A stretch of 22,877 bases of DNA from JAFDVL01 sp031371805 (lineage in GTDB: Bacteria > Acidobacteriota > Blastocatellia > RBC074), in NCBI GenBank assembly GCA_031371805.1, contig JANMKB010000548.1, positions 1 to 22,877 on the forward strand. The letters run 5' to 3'. The stretch's first letter is position 1, and each line of letters starts with the position of its first letter. Shown here piece after piece: positions 16,169 through 22,877 of the stretch. A model generated the notes under the pieces. It searched no databases. It had not been told where the DNA came from and was given only the letters and a program-made list of their open reading frames with translations. A program made the translations under genes and the position numbers.

Positions 16169-16413
16169 ATGATTCGTGCTATTGGAATAATTTTTATTTT
16201 ATTTACAACTTTACAGGCGCAACCGTTGCCGCCGGATTACGTGGATGATTACAAAGGCAATCCGCGTGTCATCCCGCGTGGCTCGGCGGCAACAGAGCGT
16301 GCGCGAATGGAATTGCCCATATTATTCTTGCCGTCACGGACAACGGTTCGCCCGCGCTGACTTCTTATCGGCGTATCATTTTGAATGTCCACGAAACCAA
16401 AACCTCAAAATAG
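16169..16413 (+). pseudogene. Remnant joining a signal-peptide start to a DUF1593-like C-terminus
   Basis: AAGGAAA precedes an ATG at 16169. The first ~22 residues form a signal peptide (ending LQAQ), followed by about ten codons up to NPRVI, the point where the catalytic domain of secreted DUF1593 proteins would begin. That frame stops at 16360. In another frame, the segment from about 16305 reads NGIAHIILAVTDNG, then SYRRIILNVHE, ending in TAG at 16411-16413; this resembles the C-terminal sandwich of DUF1593 (Sde182-like) proteins. An internal deletion of most of the gene, with a frame change, explains both ends. Translation of a 63-residue secreted peptide from the intact start remains possible. 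Confidence 0.55.
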
Positions 16414-16424
16414 ATGAGGACACT

Positions 16425-18536
16425 ATGAAATCTCGAAGCTTCAAATCTGCCCTTTTATTTTTTGCGCTGTCGGCACTCTTATTTTCAACCTTGAATTCCG
16501 TCACAGCCCAACGCCTGCCTGCGCCATTTTTTTATGGCGGCGAGGCAGCAAGCACGCGCTATTCCAGTCTCAAACAAATCAATCGCACGAACGTAAAAAA
16601 TATAGAAATCGCGTGGCAGTTTGATTCAGCCGATGGTGCTGGCGATCCACAAAATCAGCCTGTCATCGTCAATGGAGTTCTTTACGGCGTAACTCCCAAA
16701 CACAAAGTCGTCGCGTTAAATGCCGCGACAGGAAAAGAAATCTGGCGCTTTGATTCTGGTCTCGCAGCGCGTGGGCCGAATCGCGGCGTCACATATTGGT
16801 CAAGCGGCAATGAGCAACGAATTCTGGTTGGCGTGCAACATTTTATTTACGCGCTCGATGCAAAAACTGGCAAACTGATTCCGAGCTTTGGCGCGGATGG
16901 GCGCATTGATTTGCGTGAAGGCTTGGGGCGCGATCCACAAAAAATTGCGATTGCGATGACGACGCCGGGAGTCATTTACAAAGATTTATTGATTGTTGGC
17001 GGACGCCTGTCAGAAGCCTTGCCCGCGCCGCCAGGTGACATTCGTGCTTACGATGTGCGGACAGGAAACCAGCGTTGGATTTTTCATACGATTCCACGCC
17101 CGGGCGAGGCGGGTTACGAAACGTGGCCGAAAGACGCGTGGGAATATACCGGCTCCGCGAACAATTGGGGCGGGATGGCGGTAGATGAAAAACGCGGCAT
17201 TGTATACGTGCCGACAGGTTCAGCCGCGAGTGATTTTTATGGCGCAGATCGCGTGGGCGATAATCTTTACGCGAATACTTTGCTTGCGCTTAACGCCGAA
17301 ACCGGAAAAAGAATCTGGCATTTTCAAGCCGTCAGGCACGACATTTGGGATCGTGATTTTCCTTCGCCGCCAACGCTCGTGACGGTTAAGCACAACGGCA
17401 AAAACATTGATGCCGTAGCGCAAACTTCCAAGCAGGGCTGGGTCTATTTGTTTGATCGTGCGAATGGCAAACTGCTGTTTCCAATTGCTTCGCAAAAATA
17501 TCCGGCGAGTACGGTGGAAGGAGAAATTGCGGCGGAAACGCAAGCGCTGCCGACAAAACCTGCGCCGTATTCGCGGCAGGAACTCACGGCGGAAATGCTG
17601 ACGAATCGCACGCCCGCAGCGCATCAATGGGCGTTAGAACAATTTCGCCAGCTCAACGGCGGTGGGCAATTTGTACCGTTGAAAGTCGGCCAGGAAACAA
17701 TCATTTTTCCCGGCTTTGATGGCGGCGCAGAATGGGGCGGATCGGCGTTCGATCCTGAAACGGGCTTGCTGTATGTGAACGCGAACGAAATGGCGTGGCG
17801 TGCGGCATTGGCTGAAAATCAAGGCGGGAATTCAGGACGACAAATTTACATGCGCAACTGTGCGACTTGCCACGGCGACACGCTCGCAGGCTCGCCGCCG
17901 CAAATGCCTTCGCTCATTAACATCAATCAAAAATTCAAAGCCGATTCATTAACAGCTATTATCAAACAAGGCGCAGGACGCATGCCAGCGTTTCCGAATT
18001 TGCCGCCACAGGATGTAGCTGTGCTGGTACAATTTTTATTGAGCGGCGAAAGCAAAGAATTTGTGAGCGACGCAGCGGCGAGCAAGTTGCCCAAATATCG
18101 CTTCAGCGGCTATAAAAGATTTGTTGATCCCGAAGGCTATCCCGCGATTGCGCCGCCGTGGGGTACACTCAACGCGATCAACCTGAACACTGGCGAATAC
18201 GCGTGGAAAATTCCGTTCGGCGAATATCCTGAACTCGCGGCAAAGGGAATGAAAAACACCGGCTCCGAAAATTACGGCGGCCCAGTCGTGACCGCAGGCG
18301 GGTTGGTGTTTATTGCTGCGACTAATTTTGATCGCAAGTTTCGCGCGTTCGATAAAACGACGGGAAAATTATTGTGGGAGACAACGCTGCCATTCGCAGG
18401 CAACGCGACACCCGCGACGTATGAAGTCAACGGACGACAATTCGTCGTCGTTCACGCGACGGGAGGCAAAGCCAGAAAAGGTGAGCCGAGTGGCAGCATT
18501 TTTATAGCGTTCGCTTTACCTGAAAAGAGCAGATGA
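16425..18536 (+). CDS. PQQ dehydrogenase, glucose-dehydrogenase-like, with internal cytochrome c domain
   Basis: The start at 16425 follows GATGAGGA; the longer open frame to 16245 runs through the upstream remnant. The 703-residue protein has a signal peptide (1-29, ending VTAQ). Propeller blades show repeated AL(N/D)A.TGK..W motifs, and the active-site segment is HDIWDRDFPSPPTL with Asp309 or Asp311. This resembles membrane/soluble glucose dehydrogenase and related sugar or polyol enzymes. Unlike the first PQQ enzyme, the haem domain is not C-terminal. CATCH lies at 479-483 and probable axial Met520 in GRMPAF, and propeller sequence resumes from about residue 570 (WGTLNAINLNTG) to the end. 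Haem is therefore threaded between late blades. It is expected to oxidise a sugar or polyol in the periplasm and transfer electrons internally. Confidence 0.9.
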   Translation: MKSRSFKSALLFFALSALLFSTLNSVTAQRLPAPFFYGGEAASTRYSSLKQINRTNVKNIEIAWQFDSADGAGDPQNQPVIVNGVLYGVTPKHKVVALNAATGKEIWRFDSGLAARGPNRGVTYWSSGNEQRILVGVQHFIYALDAKTGKLIPSFGADGRIDLREGLGRDPQKIAIAMTTPGVIYKDLLIVGGRLSEALPAPPGDIRAYDVRTGNQRWIFHTIPRPGEAGYETWPKDAWEYTGSANNWGGMAVDEKRGIVYVPTGSAASDFYGADRVGDNLYANTLLALNAETGKRIWHFQAVRHDIWDRDFPSPPTLVTVKHNGKNIDAVAQTSKQGWVYLFDRANGKLLFPIASQKYPASTVEGEIAAETQALPTKPAPYSRQELTAEMLTNRTPAAHQWALEQFRQLNGGGQFVPLKVGQETIIFPGFDGGAEWGGSAFDPETGLLYVNANEMAWRAALAENQGGNSGRQIYMRNCATCHGDTLAGSPPQMPSLININQKFKADSLTAIIKQGAGRMPAFPNLPPQDVAVLVQFLLSGESKEFVSDAAASKLPKYRFSGYKRFVDPEGYPAIAPPWGTLNAINLNTGEYAWKIPFGEYPELAAKGMKNTGSENYGGPVVTAGGLVFIAATNFDRKFRAFDKTTGKLLWETTLPFAGNATPATYEVNGRQFVVVHATGGKARKGEPSGSIFIAFALPEKSR

Positions 18537-18543
18537 AAAACGT

Positions 18544-18642
18544 CCGACAACGCTGCCAGCTTGTCGGCGACTTCGCACTGTCACAGTTTTTATCGAAGGC
18601 TGATTCTGCTCCACAAATTCGACAAGCTGCAGCATTGTCGAA
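18544..18642. repeat. Inverted pair of palindromes with CGACAA/TTGTCG ends
   Basis: Unit one (18544-18567) is CCGACAA, ten bases, TTGTCGG; unit two (18618-18642) is TTCGACAA, nine bases, TTGTCGAA. Each folds alone. Together they are near reverse complements (CGACAA-GCTGC-AGCTTGTCG) separated by 50 bases. The layout is like the pairs at 1798-1890 and 7328-7440. It lies between the PQQ dehydrogenase and the amidohydrolase. Confidence 0.75.
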
Positions 18643-18662
18643 CATATAAGGAACTAATGATT

Positions 18663-19592
18663 ATGAACCGCAGACAATTTATCGGAACTGCCATCGCGGC
18701 AGCGACCATTGCAAATCTACAAGCGCAAACTACTTCAGAATGGGGCAGCCCTGTTCTCGACATCCACTCTCACCTGCGCCAGGGGGTGGACGCGAACATG
18801 GTTCACATGAACGGCTGTGGCGTGACAAATGCCGTATTGCTGACACGCGGCGAAGTCGTTGAGCAGGTCAAAGCCATCCAGGCAAAATATCCGAACAAAT
18901 TTGTCTGGTCCGCGGGCGCAGATATTACGAAACCTGACGCGGCAGAATTGCTGACCAAATATGTCAAAGCAGGCGCACAGGGCATCGGCGAAATTAAATT
19001 CCATGTCGAAGCCGATGGCCCGGAATTGCGCCGCATGTATTCACTCGCGGCAGAGTTGAATGTGCCGATCCTTGTGCATTTTCAGGAAGTCCCGCACTTT
19101 GCAGGCGAAGGCGTTTGGAGTACTGGATTCAAACGCTTCGAAGCAATTTTGAAAGCGTATCCCAAAACAAAATTCATCGGACACGCTGATGCGTTTTGGG
19201 CAAACGTCAGCGCCGATTACGCCGAAAAAGATGCCTATCCCACCGGGCCAATCAAGCGCGGCGGCATCACTGACAAATTGCTCAGCGATTATCCAAATTT
19301 GTTCGGTGATCTGTCGGCGAATTCGGGCAACAATGCCTTGTCGCGTGATGCTGAATTTACGAAGGACTTTCTGGCGCGGCATCAAAATAAATTAGCCTTT
19401 GGCAGCGATTGTTCTTGTCAGGACGGACACGGCGCAGGCGTGAGTCAGGCGAATAATCCTGCCGCCGCACGATTGAAAGGGCAATGCGTAGCGCGCGCAA
19501 CCCTGACGGTACTCAAACAGCAGACGAATCCCAAAGTATTTCGTAAATTGGCCTGGGAAAATGCGCACAAATTGTTTAAGATCAAAGCCTGA
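18663..19592 (+). CDS. Tat-exported amidohydrolase 2 family metal-dependent hydrolase
   Basis: The start at 18663 sits nine bases after AAGGA; an ATG two codons earlier is too close. The 309-residue product begins MNRRQFIG, a twin-arginine signal, so it is folded in the cytoplasm and exported through Tat. The barrel shows the amidohydrolase metal-site series: DIHSH near residue 33-37, LVHFQE, FIGHAD and FGSDCS. These define the amidohydrolase 2 (PF04909) group, which includes hydrolases and non-oxidative decarboxylases; substrate unknown. It lies after a PQQ dehydrogenase and 25 bases before a triheme cytochrome, suggesting that it is part of the same oxidation module, perhaps cleaving a lactone or similar product; this is inference. 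Confidence 0.87.
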   Translation: MNRRQFIGTAIAAATIANLQAQTTSEWGSPVLDIHSHLRQGVDANMVHMNGCGVTNAVLLTRGEVVEQVKAIQAKYPNKFVWSAGADITKPDAAELLTKYVKAGAQGIGEIKFHVEADGPELRRMYSLAAELNVPILVHFQEVPHFAGEGVWSTGFKRFEAILKAYPKTKFIGHADAFWANVSADYAEKDAYPTGPIKRGGITDKLLSDYPNLFGDLSANSGNNALSRDAEFTKDFLARHQNKLAFGSDCSCQDGHGAGVSQANNPAAARLKGQCVARATLTVLKQQTNPKVFRKLAWENAHKLFKIKA

Positions 19593-19617
19593 GCGCATTA
19601 CATTAGGAGCAACTCAA

Positions 19618-20682
19618 ATGATGAAAAAAAGATTTCAGCGCCTTGTCCTCTTAACCGGAGCATTATTGCTTGGGGCGGCAGGGATTGTCTTTCAACAGCA
19701 GGTCGCGGCAACAACGACTACGCAAAAGGACGCGCTGGCGGTGACGCAAAAAGTTTGCGCCACTTGTCATGCCATGGAGCGCGTCACGGTTGCGCGTCGC
19801 AGTCGCCCGCAATGGGAAGAAGTCATCAGCAAAATGGTGGCGCTCGGCGCAAAAGGCAGTGATGAAGAACTGACTACTGTGCTGAATTATTTGACGACGA
19901 ATTTTGGACGTGACACGAATGTCACTCCGGTTCAACGTCCGACCGGCAAACCCGTAGGTGTGTTGGGTGCGGGCGCAAATGATAAGCATATCGTAGACAA
20001 CGAAATTGCTGATCGTGGTCGCGCCGTCTGGGCAGCGCAATGTATAGACTGCCACGGCACAACGGCGCGCGGCACGAATAAAGGCGCAAACCTTGTGCGC
20101 TCCGATATGATGTGGAGCGACCGTTACGGCAACGATCTTGGCCCCTTTTTGCAAAAAGGACATCCGCTGCAAAGCGGCGCTGCGAGCAGCAGCTTGAGCA
20201 AAACACAGGTTGAAGAGCTTTCGCATTTCATTCATCAGCGGTTGTACGACACGTTGCGCGGATCGCCGATTTTCAATGCGCAAAATTTGCTGACGGGCAA
20301 TGTCAATGATGGCGTCGCGTATTTCAATGGTGCCGGCAAATGCGCAACGTGCCATTCTGTGACGGGCGATTTAGCGGGCTTCGGCAAAAATGCAAATTCT
20401 GCGAATATTCAGCAACGCTTTATGTTTCCGCGCGCGCGGACGAAAAAACTGACCTTCACCGTAACGCCAGCGAGTGGCGCGGCTGTCACTGGCACGCCAA
20501 TTCACATTGATGATTTTGATGTCGCGCTGCGCGATAACAAAGGGGAATATCGTGCGTGGAAGCGCACGCCCACGCTCAAAGTGGTCAAGAACGATCCACT
20601 GCAAGCACACATCGAATTACTCGACAAAATCACTGACAAAACCATGCACGACATCGTTGCCTATCTGGAGTCACTCAAATGA
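19618..20682 (+). CDS. Secreted triheme cytochrome c
   Basis: AGGAG eight bases upstream marks the ATG at 19618. The 354-residue product has an N-terminal hydrophobic export segment (about 8-30). Three CxxCH haem sites are visible: CATCH 47-51, CIDCH 142-146 and CATCH 242-246. The first module (HAMERVTVARRSRPQW) resembles the small cytochrome domain used with quinohemoprotein enzymes; the other two look like cytochrome c modules of PQQ or diheme oxidoreductases. Its stop overlaps the start of the following PQQ dehydrogenase in an ATGA, so the two are translationally coupled. The simplest reading is that this is the dedicated electron acceptor for that enzyme, comparable in role to the cytochromes paired with methanol-type dehydrogenases. 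Confidence 0.92.
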   Translation: MMKKRFQRLVLLTGALLLGAAGIVFQQQVAATTTTQKDALAVTQKVCATCHAMERVTVARRSRPQWEEVISKMVALGAKGSDEELTTVLNYLTTNFGRDTNVTPVQRPTGKPVGVLGAGANDKHIVDNEIADRGRAVWAAQCIDCHGTTARGTNKGANLVRSDMMWSDRYGNDLGPFLQKGHPLQSGAASSSLSKTQVEELSHFIHQRLYDTLRGSPIFNAQNLLTGNVNDGVAYFNGAGKCATCHSVTGDLAGFGKNANSANIQQRFMFPRARTKKLTFTVTPASGAAVTGTPIHIDDFDVALRDNKGEYRAWKRTPTLKVVKNDPLQAHIELLDKITDKTMHDIVAYLESLK

Positions 20683-22295
20683 AATTCATTAAGACATTTT
20701 TTTTCATCGCCCTTTGTGCTTTTTGGGTTGGGCCGTTGTTTGCGCAAGGCAGTTTTGATGCCGCGAAAATCGGACAACCGCCCACTGATTCGTGGCCGAC
20801 CTATCACGGCGATTATTCGGGACGCCGTTACAGCACGCTCAATAAAATCAATTCGACGAACATCAATGCACTCAGTCTGGCGTGGGTCTTTCGCGCGAAT
20901 GTGAATCAAGGCGCAGTTAAAGCTTCGCCGCTTGTCGCCAATGGCGTGATGTATTTTTCCATGCCCGATCACGTGTGGGCGGTTGATGCGCGCACGGGAC
21001 GCGAAATCTGGCATCACGTCTGGCCATCGCAAGGCGGCATCCACATCGGTAATCGCGGCGTCGCCGTAGTCGGCGACGCGCTCTATGTCGAAACGGCGGA
21101 TTGCAATCTTGTCGCTTTGAATTTGAAAGACGGCAAGGAACGCTGGCACAAAACGATTTGTGATTTGGATCAATTTTTCTTCGGCTCAACCGCGCCGATT
21201 CTCGTCAAAAATCATTTGATTCTCGGCATCAGTGGCGACGATTTAGACAGGGCCGGATACCTCCAATCCAACGACCCTGTGACGGGAAATGTGCAATGGC
21301 GCTGGTATGTAGTGCCGCAAAAAAAGGGTGACCCCGGCAGCGAAACCTGGCCTAACGAAGAGGCGATGAAACACGGCGGCGGCATGACGTGGCAACCGAT
21401 CACTTATGATCCTGAATTAAATTTGATTTATGTCACGACTGGCAATCCGCAACCTGTGATTGCCCACAAAAATCGTGAGGGATCCAACTTGTACACCGAG
21501 TCTATCGTCGCGCTCAATCCCGACACAGGCAAAATGGTTTGGTATTTTCAAGCTTCGCCGCACGACACGCACGATTGGGACGCGACGCAAGTGCCGGTGT
21601 TGTTTGACGGCGAAATCAACGGACAAAAACGCAAGTTGTTAGCGCAGGCGAGCCGCAACGGGTTTTTCTTTGTGCTGGATCGAGCGACGGGTAAAAACAT
21701 TTCCTCGACAGAATTCGTGAAAACGAATTGGTCGAAAGGGCTTGACGCCAAAGGACAACCAATTCCCAATCCTGCCAAAGAACCGCAACTGGATGGAGCG
21801 CTTGTCACGCCTAATCAATATGGCGCGACGAATTGGCCTCCGCCCAGCTTCAGTCCCGACACCGGATTATTTTATGTGAATGCGTTTCGCGCCTTCAGCA
21901 TCTATTACATTTACGATCCTGATGACAATCCGCAGGGCTGGGGCGGCACAGATCGCGGCGGATGGCAGGAAGCAATGATGCAGGCGATTGATTATAAGAC
22001 AGGCAAAATTCGCTGGAGCCATAAATGGGAAGGCGGCGGTTCGCGGGCTGGCATTTTGAGCACGGCGGGGAACCTGCTTTTCACCGGCGATGGCACAAAC
22101 AATTTCATTGCGCTTGACGCACGCACGGGCGAAGCGCTCTGGCATGCGAATCTCGGCGGCAGTGTCTCCAACGGGCCAATCAGCTACGAACTCGACGGTG
22201 CGCAATATGTGGTCACAGGCGCTGGCGATACGCTCTATGGGTTTGTGATGTTGCCCAAAGAAAGCCCCCGTCAACTTTCGCAAAAAAGAAATTAA
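20679..22295 (+). CDS. PQQ-dependent alcohol dehydrogenase with lanthanide-type DxD motif, no haem domain
   Basis: A 538-residue enzyme with a signal peptide (1-23, ending LFAQG). The propeller runs to the end, with no cytochrome domain. Metal/active-site positions are Asp188 (in GDDLDRAG, where most relatives have Glu), Asn256 (TTGNPQP), Asp299 and Asp301 in HDWDATQ. The extra aspartate at +2 from the catalytic aspartate is the signature of lanthanide-dependent PQQ dehydrogenases (XoxF, PedH and ExaF types). The vicinal Cys-Cys pair of classic alcohol dehydrogenases is absent here (GGIHIGNRGVAV). The start codon overlaps the stop of the triheme cytochrome gene (ATGA), which supplies the missing haem. 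Substrate is probably a primary alcohol or aldehyde; this is unproven. Confidence 0.92.
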   Translation: MKFIKTFFFIALCAFWVGPLFAQGSFDAAKIGQPPTDSWPTYHGDYSGRRYSTLNKINSTNINALSLAWVFRANVNQGAVKASPLVANGVMYFSMPDHVWAVDARTGREIWHHVWPSQGGIHIGNRGVAVVGDALYVETADCNLVALNLKDGKERWHKTICDLDQFFFGSTAPILVKNHLILGISGDDLDRAGYLQSNDPVTGNVQWRWYVVPQKKGDPGSETWPNEEAMKHGGGMTWQPITYDPELNLIYVTTGNPQPVIAHKNREGSNLYTESIVALNPDTGKMVWYFQASPHDTHDWDATQVPVLFDGEINGQKRKLLAQASRNGFFFVLDRATGKNISSTEFVKTNWSKGLDAKGQPIPNPAKEPQLDGALVTPNQYGATNWPPPSFSPDTGLFYVNAFRAFSIYYIYDPDDNPQGWGGTDRGGWQEAMMQAIDYKTGKIRWSHKWEGGGSRAGILSTAGNLLFTGDGTNNFIALDARTGEALWHANLGGSVSNGPISYELDGAQYVVTGAGDTLYGFVMLPKESPRQLSQKRN

Positions 22296-22323
22296 TTTTC
22301 AGGAGCGACGATAAGCCGACTTC

Positions 22324-22355
22324 AAGTTGCTGCGTCCTCGCAGGCGCAGCAACTT
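22324..22355 (+). terminator. Perfect 11-bp hairpin after the PQQ dehydrogenase
   Basis: AAGTTGCTGCG (22324-22334) pairs perfectly with 22345-22355 around a ten-base loop, 28 bases after the stop codon. The following CATTTGTATAA is only mildly T-rich. It probably ends the cytochrome/dehydrogenase transcript and separates it from the receptor gene. Confidence 0.7.
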
Positions 22356-22508
22356 CATTTGTATAAATTAAGCCACTTCCTTGCGCGAAAAAGAATCATG
22401 CTAAATAATCGCGAGTTCCGTGCGTAGTTGGTTATTCCAAGCTGCTACGCATTTGATTGTTGGTGATAACCAGCCATTTTGAAGTTAACTTTTCGGAGAT
22501 TTAATCAG

Positions 22509-22877
22509 ATGAACAAACGAATTTTTTCAGCCCTTCTCACCCTTGTTACGGCGTTGTGTCTAATGACTGCAATAACTTTTGCACAGGGAACCACGACGCG
22601 TATTACAGGAACTGTCCTTGATGCCTCGGGCGCATCAGTACCCGGCGCCTCGGTAGTTTTGACGAATGAAGGGACGACCGTTTCATTTACTACGCAAACC
22701 AGTAGTAGTGGCTCTTATGCCTTCGATTTGATTCCGGCAGGAACCTATAAAGTTTCCGTAGAAAAAGCGGGTTTTAAGAAAATTATTTCGAGTGGCAACG
22801 TCGCCCAAATTAACCAGCCGGCCACTGTCAATCTCACGATGCAGGTGGGCGAGGTTTCGGTCGAAGTAAACGTTGAT
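22509..22877 (+). CDS. TonB-dependent receptor N-terminus (carboxypeptidase-regulatory-like domain), cut by window edge
   Basis: The frame opens at an ATG at 22509 after CGGAG and stays open for 123 codons to the window end. Residues 1-26 form a signal peptide ending TFAQ. The visible remainder is one carboxypeptidase-regulatory-like beta-sandwich, with ITGTVLDASGASVPGASVVL, a middle SGSYAFDLIPAGTYKVSVE and VNLTMQVGEVSVEV. This is the typical N-terminal extension of large Oar-like TonB-dependent receptors that are numerous in Acidobacteriota. The plug and barrel are outside the window, so the assignment rests on this domain and its usual architecture. The hairpin upstream suggests its own transcript. 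The ligand cannot be deduced; glycan, metal complex or other uptake are all possible. Confidence 0.82.
   Translation, partial: MNKRIFSALLTLVTALCLMTAITFAQGTTTRITGTVLDASGASVPGASVVLTNEGTTVSFTTQTSSSGSYAFDLIPAGTYKVSVEKAGFKKIISSGNVAQINQPATVNLTMQVGEVSVEVNVD

Noticed and set aside
17340..17360. DxD (Asp309-Arg-Asp311) in the glucose-dehydrogenase-like enzyme as a lanthanide motif
   Set aside because: As I recall, a WD-x-D pattern is normal in glucose-dehydrogenase-type PQQ proteins and is not diagnostic there, so I restrict the claim to the alcohol-dehydrogenase-type enzyme.
19663..20355. 230-codon minus-strand frame opposite the triheme cytochrome
   Set aside because: Three CxxCH motifs and an export signal on the plus strand define the real gene; the opposite frame has no recognisable domain.
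22429..22472. Interlaced short inverted repeats (TGGTTAT/ATAACCA and GCGTAG/CTACGC) before the receptor gene as a riboswitch
   Set aside because: Stems are only six to seven bases, and no known riboswitch core could be recognised.

Overview
The window looks like a chromosomal piece of a soil or sediment Acidobacteriota, most likely class Blastocatellia. This is an inference from gene content: several secreted PQQ dehydrogenases, a TonB receptor with a carboxypeptidase-regulatory-like N-terminus, a fragment of an acidobacterial-type WD40-like sensor, a SEFIR-domain conflict protein, and many intergenic palindromic repeats. No rRNA, tRNA, CRISPR array or complete insertion sequence is visible.

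Left part, minus strand (1-5906). A SEFIR-TPR protein is followed five bases later by a STAND NTPase-TPR protein. The two share a gapless 38-residue segment, at the C-terminus of the first and the N-terminus of the second, so they look like an effector/switch pair of an NTP-dependent biological conflict system. The STAND gene has a frameshift near its 3' end and two heptamer microsatellites inside its coding sequence. Downstream lie a 356-bp spacer with two long hairpins and a secreted sulfatase that runs off the left edge.

Middle part, plus strand (6263-10426). A secreted esterase and a fused LigB-LigA extradiol dioxygenase are followed by a scar of about 1.5 kb. In the scar, a decayed WD40-like propeller gene (minus strand) abuts a collapsed sugar-ABC cassette (plus strand), in which the ATPase C-terminus is joined to the permease C-terminus.

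Right part, plus strand (10427-22877). A calcium-type quinohemoprotein alcohol dehydrogenase is followed by a GH3 glycosidase, a repeat cluster, a VanZ-like membrane protein and a probable DUF1593 remnant. Next come a glucose-dehydrogenase-like PQQ enzyme with a cytochrome c domain inside its propeller, a Tat-exported amidohydrolase, a triheme cytochrome c, and a PQQ dehydrogenase that overlaps the cytochrome gene by ATGA. The window ends in a TonB-dependent receptor.

Together the genes suggest a periplasmic economy living on plant or glycan debris: desulfation, deacylation, glycoside cleavage, aromatic ring opening, and oxidation of alcohols and sugars feeding electrons to c-type cytochromes. 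The last PQQ enzyme carries the DxD signature typical of lanthanide-dependent dehydrogenases, while the first does not. The most interesting items are the SEFIR/STAND pair, the cytochrome/lanthanide-type dehydrogenase unit, and a set of inverted-pair palindromic repeats of unrelated sequence but similar layout in most of the larger intergenic gaps.
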